Shown here in pieces: positions 11,296 through 21,885 of a DNA stretch of 39,836 nt. Position numbers and translations under genes: made by a program. The DNA is from Selaginella moellendorffii (Eukaryota > Streptophyta > Lycopodiopsida > Selaginellales > Selaginellaceae): NCBI RefSeq assembly GCF_000143415.4, contig NW_003314291.1, positions 767,251 through 807,086 of the forward strand, given 5' to 3'. Position 1 is the first letter of the stretch. Each line of letters begins with the position of its first letter. Below the pieces are notes generated by a model, which had not been told where the DNA came from, did no database searches, and saw only the letters and a list, made by a program, of their open reading frames with translations.

Positions 11296-12806
11296 GTACC
11301 GATTTTACACAGCCCGAGCAGTTTTACGTCCGTTGAGAAGATATTTGCAAGAAGAACGTAGCCAGCTCCATCGCCCGGGCCCAACTCAAGGATAGTTTCA
11401 GTGGCCCGCGCTCCGAGCTCAAGATCGCCGTGGCTCCGACAGGTACGAAGAATGGAAGTCAGCTCGAGAGCGTCTGGTGCAAAAGGCATACTGGAGACAA
11501 GATCGTGAGCGTCTTCCAAGTGGCCGGCACGACCGAGCATGTCCACGACGCACGTATAATGGTGCTTGGAAGGTCGTGTTTTAAAATCCAAGCTCATCGA
11601 GACGAAGCAGCGGACTCCATCGTAAACTCTCCCGGCGTGGCCGCAAGCTAGCAGGGCCAGCACAAAGCACGTCTCGTCAGGTGTAGACGTGGTTTTGATC
11701 GAGTGGAACGTCTCTATAGCTCGGTGGAAGTAGCCGCTGTGAGCAAGGCCAGCGAGCATCACGCTCCAGGCAACCAGGTCTCGCTGCTCCATCCGCTCCA
11801 GGATCTTGGTGGCCCGATCGACGAAACCATTCTGGAAGTTCGCAGCCAGGAGAACAGTCCAGGATATCAAATCTCTCGCAGGCATTGCTCCAAAGAGGCG
11901 CAGTATCTCGCGAAAGTTCTCAAAGTTGGCGGAGCCCGAGAGGATCGAGTTCCAGGCCTTCAAGTCGTGCTCCGGCATTGCCGAGAAGATTTGCTTGGCC
12001 TCTTCTAAATGCCCGTGCTGCGCGAACGAGGAAAGAAGAGTGTTCCAGGAAACTATATTTCTCTCTGGCATGACTTCGAAGACTTGCCTTGCTTCTTCCA
12101 GAGAGCTTCCGTTCAATATAACATTCCATGACACCAAATCCACGACTGGCATTGATTTGAAGAGGCTCTTCGCTTCCAAGGAATGGAAACTTTGGGTGTG
12201 AGCAGCGAGCATCACATTCCAGGAGACCAAGTTCCATTCGGGCATTCTCTCAAACAATCTCTTAGCTTTAAGAATATGCCCGCTTTGGGCATATGCTGAT
12301 AACATAGCAGTCGTGGAAACCACGTCGGAGGTGGGCATTCTGTGAAACAAGAGCTCTGCATCGTTGATTCTCCCCTCTTGCGAATACGCTGTCAGAACAA
12401 CCGTCGATGTAACCACGCTCCATTCCGGCATGGAATTGTGAAGGGCGATGACCTTGGCAGCATGCCCGTGACGGGCATATGCCGAAAGAAAGGCATTCCA
12501 AGTTACCACATTCCGGGCCGGAATCCTGTCAAAGAGTGACTCTGCCTTTCCTAGCTCGGCATTTCTCTCGAAGCAAGACAGCATGCAGTTCCACGTCTCG
12601 AGATTCTGGCAGGGTACCTCCTGGAAAAACTTCTCTGCCTCTTCCAGATGCCCGGTCTGGGCATATGCCGAAAGCATCGCGTTCCAGGACACAGCGTCTC
12701 GTTCGGGCATGGTGTCGAACAGCCACTTTGCGCGCGTGAGGTTTCCATTCTTTGCGTGAGAGACGAGCTGTGAAGTCCTGGAGAAGAGAGTGTCAGTGGA
12801 GAGCAT
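11181..12806 (-). CDS. PLS-type pentatricopeptide repeat protein with truncated E region
   Basis: A single uninterrupted frame of 541 residues, consistent with intronless land-plant PPR genes. It consists of about ten 31-residue S-type repeats (pattern VVSWNAMLSAYAQxGHLEEA..LF..MPERD), then P/L-like repeats and an E-like segment (ALELTSILRTCRSHGDLELG, YVLLANIFS). Family members bind organellar RNA one base per repeat and act in editing, splicing or stability. After YVLLANIFS the sequence loses E-motif character and runs antisense through the last exon of the DHHC gene. No E+ or DYW domain follows. So the protein is either an E-truncated form or its 3' end has been replaced. The N-terminus is short and only weakly suggests an organelle-targeting peptide; MLSTDTLFS is the first ATG of the frame. 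Confidence 0.85.
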   Translation of the reverse strand: MLSTDTLFSRTSQLVSHAKNGNLTRAKWLFDTMPERDAVSWNAMLSAYAQTGHLEEAEKFFQEVPCQNLETWNCMLSCFERNAELGKAESLFDRIPARNVVTWNAFLSAYARHGHAAKVIALHNSMPEWSVVTSTVVLTAYSQEGRINDAELLFHRMPTSDVVSTTAMLSAYAQSGHILKAKRLFERMPEWNLVSWNVMLAAHTQSFHSLEAKSLFKSMPVVDLVSWNVILNGSSLEEARQVFEVMPERNIVSWNTLLSSFAQHGHLEEAKQIFSAMPEHDLKAWNSILSGSANFENFREILRLFGAMPARDLISWTVLLAANFQNGFVDRATKILERMEQRDLVAWSVMLAGLAHSGYFHRAIETFHSIKTTSTPDETCFVLALLACGHAGRVYDGVRCFVSMSLDFKTRPSKHHYTCVVDMLGRAGHLEDAHDLVSSMPFAPDALELTSILRTCRSHGDLELGARATETILELGPGDGAGYVLLANIFSTDVKLLGLCKIGTYNFPAAFPEVLKCRPDPMCPTAIGQNQHDALGPKTWT

Positions 12807-13009
12807 TACTTTCCCATACCTTCTTGCTTTCGATTGTGTGCTGAAATTCTTTCTTTCAGGTGTTCAAGATGATAGGTTCATATTCATTTGCGATTGGACG
12901 ATCCCATCAGCTTTGCGATACGTCTGGAATCAGCAATTTAACCAGCAATAAAAAGAAGTTTAACGTACAGAGGAATAAGAAAGATTGTGCGCAAAAAGAT
13001 ATACATTTC
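12807..13009. other. Short intergenic stretch
   Basis: About 200 bp between the PPR start codon and the stop of the next minus-strand gene. No motif is seen; an open frame on the plus strand (12860-13315) runs antisense to that gene and looks like a shadow. Confidence 0.4.
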
Positions 13010-14540
13010 CTACATCCATTTCTCGATCCTATTCCTGTCAAGATCGACAGAGACCTCCTCAGCATCAGGCGGAAAAAGGGCATCCCTGCTGCGTCTCGAC
13101 TTTGTCTCTCCGCAAAGGCGCTTCGTGTACGCAAAGTTGATCTCATAAAGATGCCCAACATACCTTCTGTAAGCACGCCACATCGCTGTCTCTGGTGGCT
13201 TTGTTATATCGTAATCCTCTGGCCGCTTATTCAAACAGCGATTTTACATGCCGTTCCAATCGATCAGATGGAATCTCTATCACATACCACATGCTTTCCA
13301 CAGTGTAGCTTTTAATGGTCTGCCCGATCAAAGACGTGATCCGTTCCTTGCAGAAACCATTCCGCAAAACCTTGGCGACGTCACACAATCAGCACAAACT
13401 CAGCACGACAAAAGAAATCTCACGACATTTACCTCCGCTTCCTCCTCCTCTGTAACATCTTCTGTACCAAGCCGGCCATCTCCAGAGAAGTGGACAAGCT
13501 TTTCAGACTACCAGAGACTACAACTTACACGTCAAGTTGTGGTCGTAGTAGATGTGGAGGTCCCATCGTCGAGCCAGATGCGAGCGTGTTGCATGCAAGT
13601 CCAGATGGCATGTTGGTGCGGCAAGATTGACAGGGGCGGCCTCTCCGTGACGAGCAGCAGCTTGTTGTTTTGGATCCCTTCAAACAGCAGTACCAGGTCC
13701 TTGACCCGCAAAGGTGCAGACTCTTTTTCATCGGAAAACGTACGCAGGCGAGGCGGGTCGGCCGCGTGTAGTGCAAGCTGCGGGTAAGCCCGTCTTACTC
13801 TATCTTGACTACCAACTTTGCCCGACAGCATGTTCCATCCCTGTGGAAGAGACTTAAAGATTTCAACAAAGAAAACACGGTAAGAAGCTGACCAGCCTGT
13901 CCACTGGGAGAATTAAGAAAAAGTCGGCTTTCAGAACTCTGGAGATTAAGCCAAGTAGCCTCGGCACTGGTGCGACGCAGGCGCTCCCCAAGCCCGATTT
14001 ATAATTACTCGCCATCGTCATCTCGGCAGACAAGGAGAAAGAGAATTTTTCGTGCCAGAAGATTGGCATTGGCTGTGCCTGGCAGCGCCCTCCAAGCAGT
14101 GGTCGATAAGAATAGTTAAACAAAGCAATGCTCTTACATCTGAATTCCCCACTACAAGGGGTGGTGGAGGACAATAATCCATAGCGATGGTGTTGCGTGC
14201 AGGCAACTCAGAACTCACTAGCAAAGGGAAACAAAAACGAAGGATATAACCTTAAGAACTTTTGTATAACAATCGTTGCAAAACTTGGTTCACTCACCTC
14301 CTCGTCTTGTTCAAGCGACCCAAGGCTAACAATTCCAGCTGATCCAGTCGAGAGCAGCTGGTGGCGAGCAAAATCAACCATGCAATCCAGTTGCTCCCGC
14401 GCACCATCCCAACCCAGCGTCCCAGCACACGCGCTCCTCTCGACGTCGGAGAGGTGCGTGATGTGGCACAATGCCAGTGTCACGTCCATCTCGGCCGAGT
14501 CCCAGCTCCACAAGTGAGCCATAGACGGCCTCCTTTTCAT
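13010..14540 (-). CDS. Unrecognised multi-exon gene (partial model)
   Basis: Several exons can be joined in phase 0 with good GT-AG sites: 14540-14298, 14206-14138, 14078-13893, then one starting at 13840 (GWNMLSGKVGSQDR...). Later pieces are visible near 13360-13290 (FCKERITSLIGQTIKSYTV) and at the 3' end (RPEDYDITKPPETAMWRAYRR, stop at 13010-13012). I could not fix the splicing between about 13530 and 13230; the frame appears to shift there, either because I missed an intron or because the gene is damaged. Translated segments look like real globular protein (DYCPPPPLVVGNSD, FWHEKFSFSLSAEM, KDLVLLFEGIQNNKLLLV) but I do not recognise the family. The start is tentative; the 5' end may lie further upstream. 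Confidence 0.5.
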
Positions 14541-14739
14541 GCAGGTGGGGCCTTTGAGACAAACTCGGACACCGCCTGGAGCTTTTCAGCGCTCTTACAT
14601 TGTGTGAGTGTGCTTTTTGGCGCTCAGCAGCGTCTCTGGAATGAGTTAAAGGAAGCAAGACAGCTTTCAATGCCATTGACTTTCATTTACTTATTGACTT
14701 TTTATTGACTTGCACTGACTTTTTCCGCTCGTGATCCTC

Positions 14740-14830
14740 TCAATGAAAGCTTTCGCATCTCTTTTAGACATGGTATCAAACTGCCACTTTGCGTGCTTGC
14801 GATAGGCGTCCTGGAGAAAAGAATGCCAGC
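14740..14830 (-). pseudogene. PPR gene scrap
   Basis: The plus-strand sequence around 14772-14827 closely resembles 12710-12796, the 5' end of the neighbouring PPR gene: both carry 'gccactttgcg' and 'gtcctggagaa' at like spacing. On the minus strand it encodes AKWQFDTMSKRDAKAF, against AKWLFDTMPERDAVSW in the intact gene. It covers only one repeat and is not open on either side, so it is a broken duplicate. Confidence 0.6.
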
Positions 14831-14985
14831 AGCTCCATGAAACAGAGGTAAATTCCTGAATTACAAATGAAAGAATTGGTATTTACACCGCTGCTTTTAT
14901 TTAGCCAGAATTGCTTGTGCTTCCCTGGAAAGCAAAATGCAAGTGGAGCTTGATAGATGAGAGAGCAAAAACACAACATTCGTAC

Positions 14986-16562
14986 CTCTGAAGAATCAGC
15001 TACTCTTCCAGACTTGCTCCTCCTGCTTCTGCTAGACGCCACAATCATCGACTCCATATCATCCGGAACTATCCACTGCTGCAGAAGTGCCTGTTCTTGC
15101 GCCAAAGCTTGCTGATAGCCGGAAACCGAGGTCACGGACCGCCGACTCTGCGTACTGCTCAGTCGTGACGGATTATTCCTCATCACCCAGAGCACCACCA
15201 CGCAAGGTATCACTTCAGGACTTGCATTATATACAAGGATGAGCAGGCTGCGTGTTGGAAAGACATCAGCAGAGTTACAAAAGGTTTGAATCTTTTTCGT
15301 TTTCTGGAAATATGAGGGGAAACTCTCAAGTTTATTTGCTCTCAGGTAGCAGGGTTGGCAGTCGTATCGGTGCTGTGCTTCTCCATACGTGCTCTTTTCA
15401 TTCTTTTGGGCGTTAAGTCCTGATTCCACTTTGTGCGACATCAGCTATGGCAGGCCTATTTTGCAGGTGTTTAAAATTCGCAGCCGATACACGTCCGTAG
15501 TATTCTTTCTGTATTCATTCATAGGTATGGATGCATTGCAGAAGGAATCTTTTGATGGTTTGTGGTTTGTTGTTTAAGTGTACGATATTCCAAGCACTCA
15601 CAATACTATATATAAATTGATTTATTTTAAATTAGAATTTTATCTAAATGAAATGAAGTTAGTATCTTGGAAACACTTTCATTAGAACATACGGTTCCGA
15701 AAGGAACCCTCATACCATATCCTGCCAGGCCCCCACCGGACAAAAAAATAACAATGGCAAGCATATCCGAGTAGATCTGCAAGCAACTATCATGTCAACG
15801 CAGCATGGATCGATAATTATTTGTCACCTCGGCAACAGTCTCATTGTCCCCCATCTCGATCCATATCAGAATTGCACAGACTAAGGTGATCATGAATATC
15901 AGCATCACAACCTTGAAAAATAATTCAAGTTAGTACCAAATACCCAAGTAACTTGGAAACTCACCGCTATCACAAACTTCTGACGGCCATGAGTTCTGGA
16001 TCTTCACCAATGACAAAAGCGGCGATGCTTGTCCGTGTGCAATGGGACTTTCGGATCCTTGCCGACTGCAGCCTGTGCTTGAGCACCATCAGTTTCTTCC
16101 TCGTCATCCTCCTCCTCTTCCTTATCTGTGGCTTGATGACAAAGATCCACCCTGATAGAGGATAAGTTTCTCGATACATTAGACAAAAGGAAGATAACAA
16201 CAGCAAGAAGGTAGCAAGAAACAGTATCTGAGGAACAGTTGCATCAATAAAGAAACACTCGTCAGTAAAACGAGCCAAGCACACACATTAAAGACGTGTA
16301 CCCATGGCTACAATACCATCCTTGGCAGGGTGCAATCACGTTTAGCACGAAATATAGACAATATCCTGTCCAAAACCTGTGTAACGCAAGGATTTTACAC
16401 TAGCTAACAAGCGTACCAAGACTCGCCACGCCAATCAAACAATAAAAAACCTGGAGGGGAAAAACAGTGATCGAGAGAAGAGAAAAGAAAACAGGCATAC
16501 CTTTTGCCGTGTCCACCGCAATGGCAGAGTATACAAGCACGTATAGTGGTGCTTGGAAGGCC
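14986..16562 (-). pseudogene. Broken seven-transmembrane-type membrane protein gene
   Basis: Exons on the minus strand can be chained: about 16562-16503 (AFQAPLYVLVYSAIAVDTAK), a piece near 16375 (FWTGYCLYFVLNVIAPC), a piece ending near 16175 (LLLLSSF), 16156 to about 15967 (WVDLCHQATDKEEEEDDEEE ... RQKFVIA), 15911-15828 (VVMLIFMITLVCAILIWIEM), from 15776 (IYSDMLAIVIFLSGGGLAGY) and 15247-14986 (VYNASPEVIPCVVVLWVMR). Alternating hydrophobic spans with an acidic cytosolic loop resemble plant seven-transmembrane proteins of TOM1/THH1-like layout; the family assignment is from memory and uncertain. An in-frame TGA lies at 16006-16004. The 5' part stops abruptly at the F-box block, so the N-terminus is missing. 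Confidence 0.6.
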
Positions 16563-16628
16563 TGAAAAAGGAAACTCAAACCTTCGGCTTGGGATCCTAT
16601 TTCTTTTCCGTTTTAGGAGAACTAGGGT

Positions 16629-17771
16629 ATGGAAGTAGCGCGTGTGTTATTCGAGCGGCGGCTTCTGCCCAAGCGGGATCTGGCAAGATGCACGGCCGTG
16701 TGCAAGGAATGGAAGTCTTGCATCATAGAGCTCTACCAAGAGTGGCTCCATGCGATTAAAGATCCGAGCGAGCCCGGTGTGCTGGTATGTATGGATGACC
16801 AAGAGTACGAGGTGTGGTTTGTTGCCTCCAAGCGGCGGTTCAAGCTGGACCTCCATCCATTCTACGAGGAGGATGGCCTTCATTGCCTAGCAACCTGCAA
16901 GGGCCTCTTCTTTAGTTGGGGATGGGAGAGCTTCTGGGTCGGAAACCCTTTCACGCGACAGTGGAAAGGGCTTCCATTATTTCCACGAGACGAAGAAGAG
17001 GATGAATTTGATAAATATCTCGGGAAGTTGAATCATGTCGAGCTATTGGTGGATGATGATTCAGGAAGTTCCAGGGATAGTTTCAAGATATTTGTCCTCA
17101 CTGGGAACAATCGTATTGACTTTTCACCGCTCAAAGAACATGATCAAGCAAAGAAGGTTTTCTTCTTCAATTCCAAGGTTTGGGAGTGGCAGAGTTGGGA
17201 CAACAATCAAAGGGTCTTCTTGAGCTTGGAAGAGCTTGAGCTTTGGATAGAAAGCAACAAAGAATGCCTTGAGTTTGTTGTTACACCTTATACCCTTGGA
17301 GGAGGAGGGATTGAAGTGTTTGGAATAACAGATGACATGGAAATGTGGCAGAGTTATGTGGTATTGATAGACATTCCAAGGAAGATTTTGGAATACAGGT
17401 GTCATGCCCATCGTATATTTCAACACAAGGGAAGATGGATTTTGGTGGCATTTAGCCGCCCAAGAGGATACAGAGATAAGTATTTCAGTGTTTTCGAACT
17501 TGACAAGGTGGAATTATCTTGGAATATAATAAATCAGGTTTACTTGATTGAGTTTTTCGGAGTAAAATGGGAAGAAGAATTTGAAGATGATCCATCCAGT
17601 TTGGAACCATGTTTCAACATCAGCGTCCATAGAGATTATATAGTGATTTATGTAGGTTACAAGATCCCTCCTACTTATTTTAATTTGGAGACTAATTCTT
17701 GGAGCAAAATAGAAGATCTAGATGGCTTTGTTATTACTTCATTTGAACCATGTATAAGATCTATAAAATAA
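16629..17771 (+). CDS. F-box protein, copy 1 (380 residues)
   Basis: A single intronless frame. The N-terminal 45 residues carry an F-box core (LFERRLLPKRDLARCTAVCKEWK), which binds SKP1 and puts the protein in an SCF ubiquitin ligase as substrate receptor. The rest has the F-box-associated layout: CLATCKGLFF, FWVGNPFTRQWKGLP, IFQHKGRWILVAF, YFNLETNSWSKIE, which suggests blades of a beta-propeller (FBA/kelch-like). The target is unknown. It is about 95% identical to the gene at 22222. Homology begins about 75 bp upstream of the ATG and continues about 40 bp beyond the stop, so the duplicated unit is little more than the gene. No poly(A) tract or clear target duplication is seen at its edges. 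Confidence 0.85.
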   Translation: MEVARVLFERRLLPKRDLARCTAVCKEWKSCIIELYQEWLHAIKDPSEPGVLVCMDDQEYEVWFVASKRRFKLDLHPFYEEDGLHCLATCKGLFFSWGWESFWVGNPFTRQWKGLPLFPRDEEEDEFDKYLGKLNHVELLVDDDSGSSRDSFKIFVLTGNNRIDFSPLKEHDQAKKVFFFNSKVWEWQSWDNNQRVFLSLEELELWIESNKECLEFVVTPYTLGGGGIEVFGITDDMEMWQSYVVLIDIPRKILEYRCHAHRIFQHKGRWILVAFSRPRGYRDKYFSVFELDKVELSWNIINQVYLIEFFGVKWEEEFEDDPSSLEPCFNISVHRDYIVIYVGYKIPPTYFNLETNSWSKIEDLDGFVITSFEPCIRSIK

Positions 17772-17811
17772 ATTAATTATACAATATATTTATAAATATA
17801 ATTAAATTTTT

Positions 17812-18254
17812 TATGATTACTTAATGTTTGTTCTTTAAGCATTTTGTTGGGAGTTCCACTCCAACTCTCAATTTTTTGAGTCAGAACTTTTAATTTAAAT
17901 GTGTTACATTTATTTGGTTTCTACTTCGACCATTACCATATAGCACCCTTTCAACCTCATTTTGAAGCTTAAGAATTTATGCATTACACTATCCGCAGCT
18001 ATCACCTAAAAAATAAATCTTGTAAAACCAAACTTTTAAAATAAAAAGGTATTATTAGTTTCCTTTCGCCTGTACGGGTTTAGCACCCAAAGAAAACAAT
18101 AGTAGTAAATATAGATTGCCTTAATTAATTAATTATTGAATTAATTTTTCTATTCCATTTTGATATTTATGATAAACTTTAAATAGTTTCCATGATCCCA
18201 AAATATCCAAGAGTAATTGTGTTGCTTTTAAAAGAATTTAATTTTTTAAAAAAA
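17812..18254. other. AT-rich spacer, nothing recognised
   Basis: AT-rich non-coding sequence downstream of F-box copy 1. No open frame, motif or clear repeat stands out. Confidence 0.4.
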
Positions 18255-18319
18255 GAGTAAATAAACATGTCTGGAAAAATGCATTCTAACTTGGGCTTAA
18301 CAATAAAAGTAACTTCCAC

Positions 18320-18640
18320 CCAATGCAACTCTTGCTATAAAGCATGTGATGAAGCACTACTATTGAAAAACTACAAAAACAAAAAAATACCTAGAAAGCA
18401 AAAACAAACTCTAGTAAAGTGGAATTATTCTTTGCCCAGTAAAATGCTTTTAGTAAGGGCTTGCCCTGGAAAGCATGATGAGAGCATTACTACTAAAAAA
18501 CCAATAACATTACTCATCTGGAGGGTTTTTATGGTAAGAGCAACCTCCACAAGCACAGTGGAATTAGAGTTTCTCTGGTCATCAACCTTTGGTAGTTTAT
18601 GCTACAAAGCATAATAAGTAGAACACTAACCCAGTAGAGA
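18320..18640. repeat. Diverged tandem repeat of about 133 bp, three units
   Basis: The pattern 'aaagcat..gatga.aagca.tactact..aaaaa' recurs near 18338, 18470 and 18605 (spacing about 132 and 135 bp), with related 'gtggaatta' and 'gtaagag' segments between. Units are heavily diverged and no coding sequence is apparent. Confidence 0.4.
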
Positions 18641-18659
18641 TGACACCTTGAGTGATACA

Positions 18660-19491
18660 ATTGCGTGAAGCAGCACCAATGCTCTCTCCATGTAAATCTC
18701 GCTTGCCTGATCAAATAAACTTTGAGCCCTTCCAACACAAGAAAGCATCCAGACCTCGCAGCACAGCCGGAAGCAGCAATCATTGCCATTGCACAGCGGC
18801 CGCAATCGAGCCTCACCATCGCGGCACAGCCAGACATTGCACCGCAGGAATCGAGCCTTGCCATCACAGCACCGGCATCGAGCATTGCCATGGCACTGCG
18901 GCCAGAATCAAGCAGCCTCCACCATGGAATTTCTGCCAGAGGCAGCAGCAATCGATTTATCTTAGCGTCAGCGCCATGAAATTCTCCAGACCCTGGGACT
19001 TAGGGTTCTTGGGCATCAATGTTTGCCCGGAGCACACGTGGCAAAGCTTAGCCTCAAGTACAAGCTTGGTCTAAAGTGTCGCAGACGGCTCGTTGGCAAG
19101 GTGAGGGGAGAGAGAGAGAGAGAGAGATTTATTTGGCAGACGGGATTGATTCCCGAGAACATCCAGATCGGAGGACGAGTTTGGACAGGGTCCATTTGAT
19201 CAGAACACGCTTCTTTCGCTTTTTTTTCCAGGTAACGTTCTTCCTTCCAGTTTTTGTCCTTGATTTTCACTAGCTCGGAACCATGTCGTTTTACTTATCT
19301 TCCTTCCATGGAGGCTGGTGCCTGCTTAAGATCTGAGATTACCGCTACCGAGATCTGGTACCGTCAAGGTGCTTTTCGTTTTACCTTTTGCCAGCGTTTC
19401 TGATCTTCCTTTTCTTTCAAATCAGTGGAGTCCTCTGTATTCAACGAAATTCTTGCGTACTTCCATCAACAAAATTCTTCCGGGAGAAGCC
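18660..19491. other. Low-complexity gene-poor stretch with a GA microsatellite
   Basis: 18740-18930 is a degenerate GC-richer run of CATTGCCATTG/CAGCGGC-type words, similar in style to the minisatellite at 39420-39836 and open in several frames by composition. A (GA)n microsatellite lies at about 19105-19127. The stretch 19150-19490 could be the 5' leader of the small frame at 19492, but no firm gene is supported. Confidence 0.4.
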
Positions 19492-20105
19492 ATGAAGTCC
19501 AAGCCGCTAGTACAACACGCCTATGGAGGAATTGACACTCAGCTCATGACTCGTGAGTGAGAGCCCCTTTGTACACATTTGATTTCATCATTCTCTCTGG
19601 TAAGAGCTCCAGATTTTGTGTTTTAAAATGCGAATCTTTTTGCTGCATTTCCAGATCTGTCAAAACGCTTAACAGATCATGAGAACTCTATTGCTGCCCT
19701 TGTTGTGAATGCGGTATGCTTTTTCTATACGTTTTTTCTTTTGGACAGGATTGTGTTACACATAATTGCACCTTGTCTTTCTGGAAGCACTGGTACGTGC
19801 TCGTTGACACCGATTGTTTACTTACTGATGCAGCTCTTTTGCTACTTTGTTGTTTCGTTCAAGCGTCCTTTAAGCTACAAACAAGGAAGAAGAAGAAAGA
19901 AACTGTCCCACAGTCGATAAGCATCACCCCTGTTGCCACTGGTGGAGCGCCAGAATTCATGGCCGTCAAAAGCTTGTGTTTTCAAGTTACCTGGGCATTG
20001 TGCTAACTAGAATAATCTGTGAAGGTCTGTGAAGGTTGTGATGCCGATATCCATGATCACCCATTCTGACATGGATCAGGGATTTGGAGCAGCTACTGTT
20101 GCAGG
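19492..20105 (+). pseudogene. Decayed gene pieces, partly a second copy of the seven-transmembrane gene
   Basis: A start codon at 19492 opens MKSKPLVQHAYGG with a donor-like site near 19552, followed by LSKRLTDHENSIAALV near 19655; neither is recognised. From about 19745 the sequence matches the minus-strand gene at 14986-16562: 'ttttggacaggattgtg' and 'ataattgcacc' correspond to its FWTG..NVIAPC exon, 19930-19970 matches its HW.SR.HGRQK segment, and 20029-20105 matches 15911-15828 with a deletion. This copy has TGG where the other has TGA. Frame shifts and loss of later exons show it is broken. Confidence 0.55.
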
Positions 20106-20583
20106 TATGTTTTTTGTCTGGTGTTTGGTTCTTCGTCACTGCGACATTTCTCTCTTTTGTTCCTTCTTCTTACCCTTCGCTGCAAGTTCCATCTTCTCCA
20201 GTGGTTTGGTTTTTTTGCTTACAAGTTCTTCTTAATTGTGCTACTGGCAAGGTCTATCCCGGAAATTTTTTTCACTACTTCCTGGCTTTTTGTTTTCATC
20301 TTCTGGGTTGATTCTCTCTGTTGCTTGGGTCCCTGGTGTTTCTTTCCTTTGCTCTCATTTCAAGTTGATCGTAATGTTCTTCCTTGACACCTTGTTCTTC
20401 TAATGACTGATTGATTCCTGACAGTGAAAAGCTAAAGTATTGTTCCGGCCATCTCTGGTACTTGGCTTGGGTGTCTTTGACGTGCTTTATTGTTTATGCA
20501 TTTCTTATACTTTTCATCGCCATCGCCATTGTCGTCCTTTTTTCATTGACGAATCTTCACAGTCAGAGCTTCTTACATGTTCT

Positions 20584-20640
20584 TCTGTTAAGCTGGTTAA
20601 GCAGGTTAAGTGGTTGCTGCTGCAACCAGCTTAACCAGCG
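20584..20640. repeat. Inverted repeat (hairpin) inside pseudogene sequence
   Basis: GCTGGTTAAGC and GCTTAACCAGC flank an inner TGGTTGC/GCAACCA pair around a TGCT loop. The arms can form a strong stem of about 18 bp with one 9-bp bulge. No terminator context applies in a nuclear genome, so its role is unknown. Confidence 0.5.
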
Positions 20641-20689
20641 ATTTTACCGGATTTCCACTGTGGACTATCATACAGATATTACACGTGAA

Positions 20690-21885
20690 CTTCAAGTCCG
20701 TGCAGCCGACGTACCTGGATTTGGTGCTTTCAATCGAGGGAATGAATGGTCCTGCTCATGAGCATCGCGTTTTTGCTGGCCACGCACTGGTCGAGGAGAA
20801 ATATCGTTAAGCTCCACTGGCCATTCCACAGGTTTGACGGGCTTCAATGCCTTTCAAAATGGTACTCGCACCATTTCGTTTACGGTCTTCTCATCGTTCA
20901 CTCCATTTTTTTGTTCCTCGCTCGGGACTGGAGAGAAAAGAAACACCTTTCTTCTTCTTCATGTTTCGTTGTTCTCGCAGGCCTGGGTATATAGCTACCG
21001 CTCTACAAGCCTGTACTTAAAAGGTTAGCATTGTAAAGGTAAACAAAGTTGAATCTTTTCAAGTTTTGCTTTGCTCGATCCTTTTTTAACGATGTTTCAT
21101 TTACCCAGGAAATGTTCTTGCTTTATACATGACTAAACCTCCGGGCTTTAGATATCAGAGTGGAATGTATCTCTTGCAATGCCCGGCTGTTTCACCATGT
21201 TTCGAATGGTAAGCTAGGGTTGTGTGCAACAAAAGATTTTTTTTCTGAAAGATTTGTTTGTGTTACAGGCATCCATTTTCCAGAACTTCCGCACCGGAAG
21301 ATGAGTATTTAAGTATACACATACGCAGCCCGCAAGAGCTAATGAAAATGTTCTCTCAAGTAAGTTTCCCGTGAAGAAAACTAACAAGTTTTTCATGGCT
21401 TATGTGCAGGTCGTATCAAGTTTGTTTTCTTAGCTTTTCGTATGATCTCTAAATTTTTTCCGTGTAGACATCCTGTGTTAATGGACCACATGGAGCACCA
21501 TCACAGTCTCCTTTGAATGGTTTCAAGGAGCCATGAACGAAGTCTCTCAGCTTGATCACAAGGTCAGGAAAACTTTAGTGATTTCTATCTTCCTCTTCTT
21601 TTTACAAATCTTTGTGGTGCTTCTTTACAGGCCTTGATCGAGATGCATAACTATCTAACGAGTGCTTACGAAGAAGGAGACGCTCGCTCCATGCTTATCG
21701 GTGTGATCCAAGCGTTGCATCACGCACTAAGTGGTGTTGATATTGTCTCTCACACTTCCATTGTGATTCATCTTCTTTCTTATTTTTCTTCCCCAGGTTC
21801 AAACGCATTTTGGTCGTCCAAACTGGAGAAAAGTGTTTGCGAGGCTTGCATCGATTCATCCAGGTGCCAGTTGCGGGAAAGGGCG
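20690..21885 (+). pseudogene. NADPH oxidase (respiratory burst oxidase homologue) pseudogene
   Basis: The chain of exon-like blocks follows plant RBOH order. About 20700-20960 holds PTYLDLVLSIEGMNG, then after a frame shift LLMSIAFLLATHW and YSHHFVYGLLIVHS with haem-ligand histidines. 21109-21208 gives [19 protein letters not shown]. 21269-21359 gives SAPEDEYLSIHIR. Near 21482 lies VNGPHGAPSQ. Then come [18 protein letters not shown], 21632-21760 ([38 protein letters not shown]) and 21797-21885 ([17 protein letters not shown]). Intact members make superoxide across the plasma membrane. Frame shifts in the membrane domain, loss of the region between the FAD and NADPH parts, and a replaced C-terminus show it is dead. 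The N-terminal EF-hand part is absent. Confidence 0.85.

Noticed and set aside
12860-13315. 151-codon plus-strand frame
   Set aside because: Antisense to the 3' exon of the minus-strand gene, which reads as a more protein-like sequence; no motif in the plus-strand translation.
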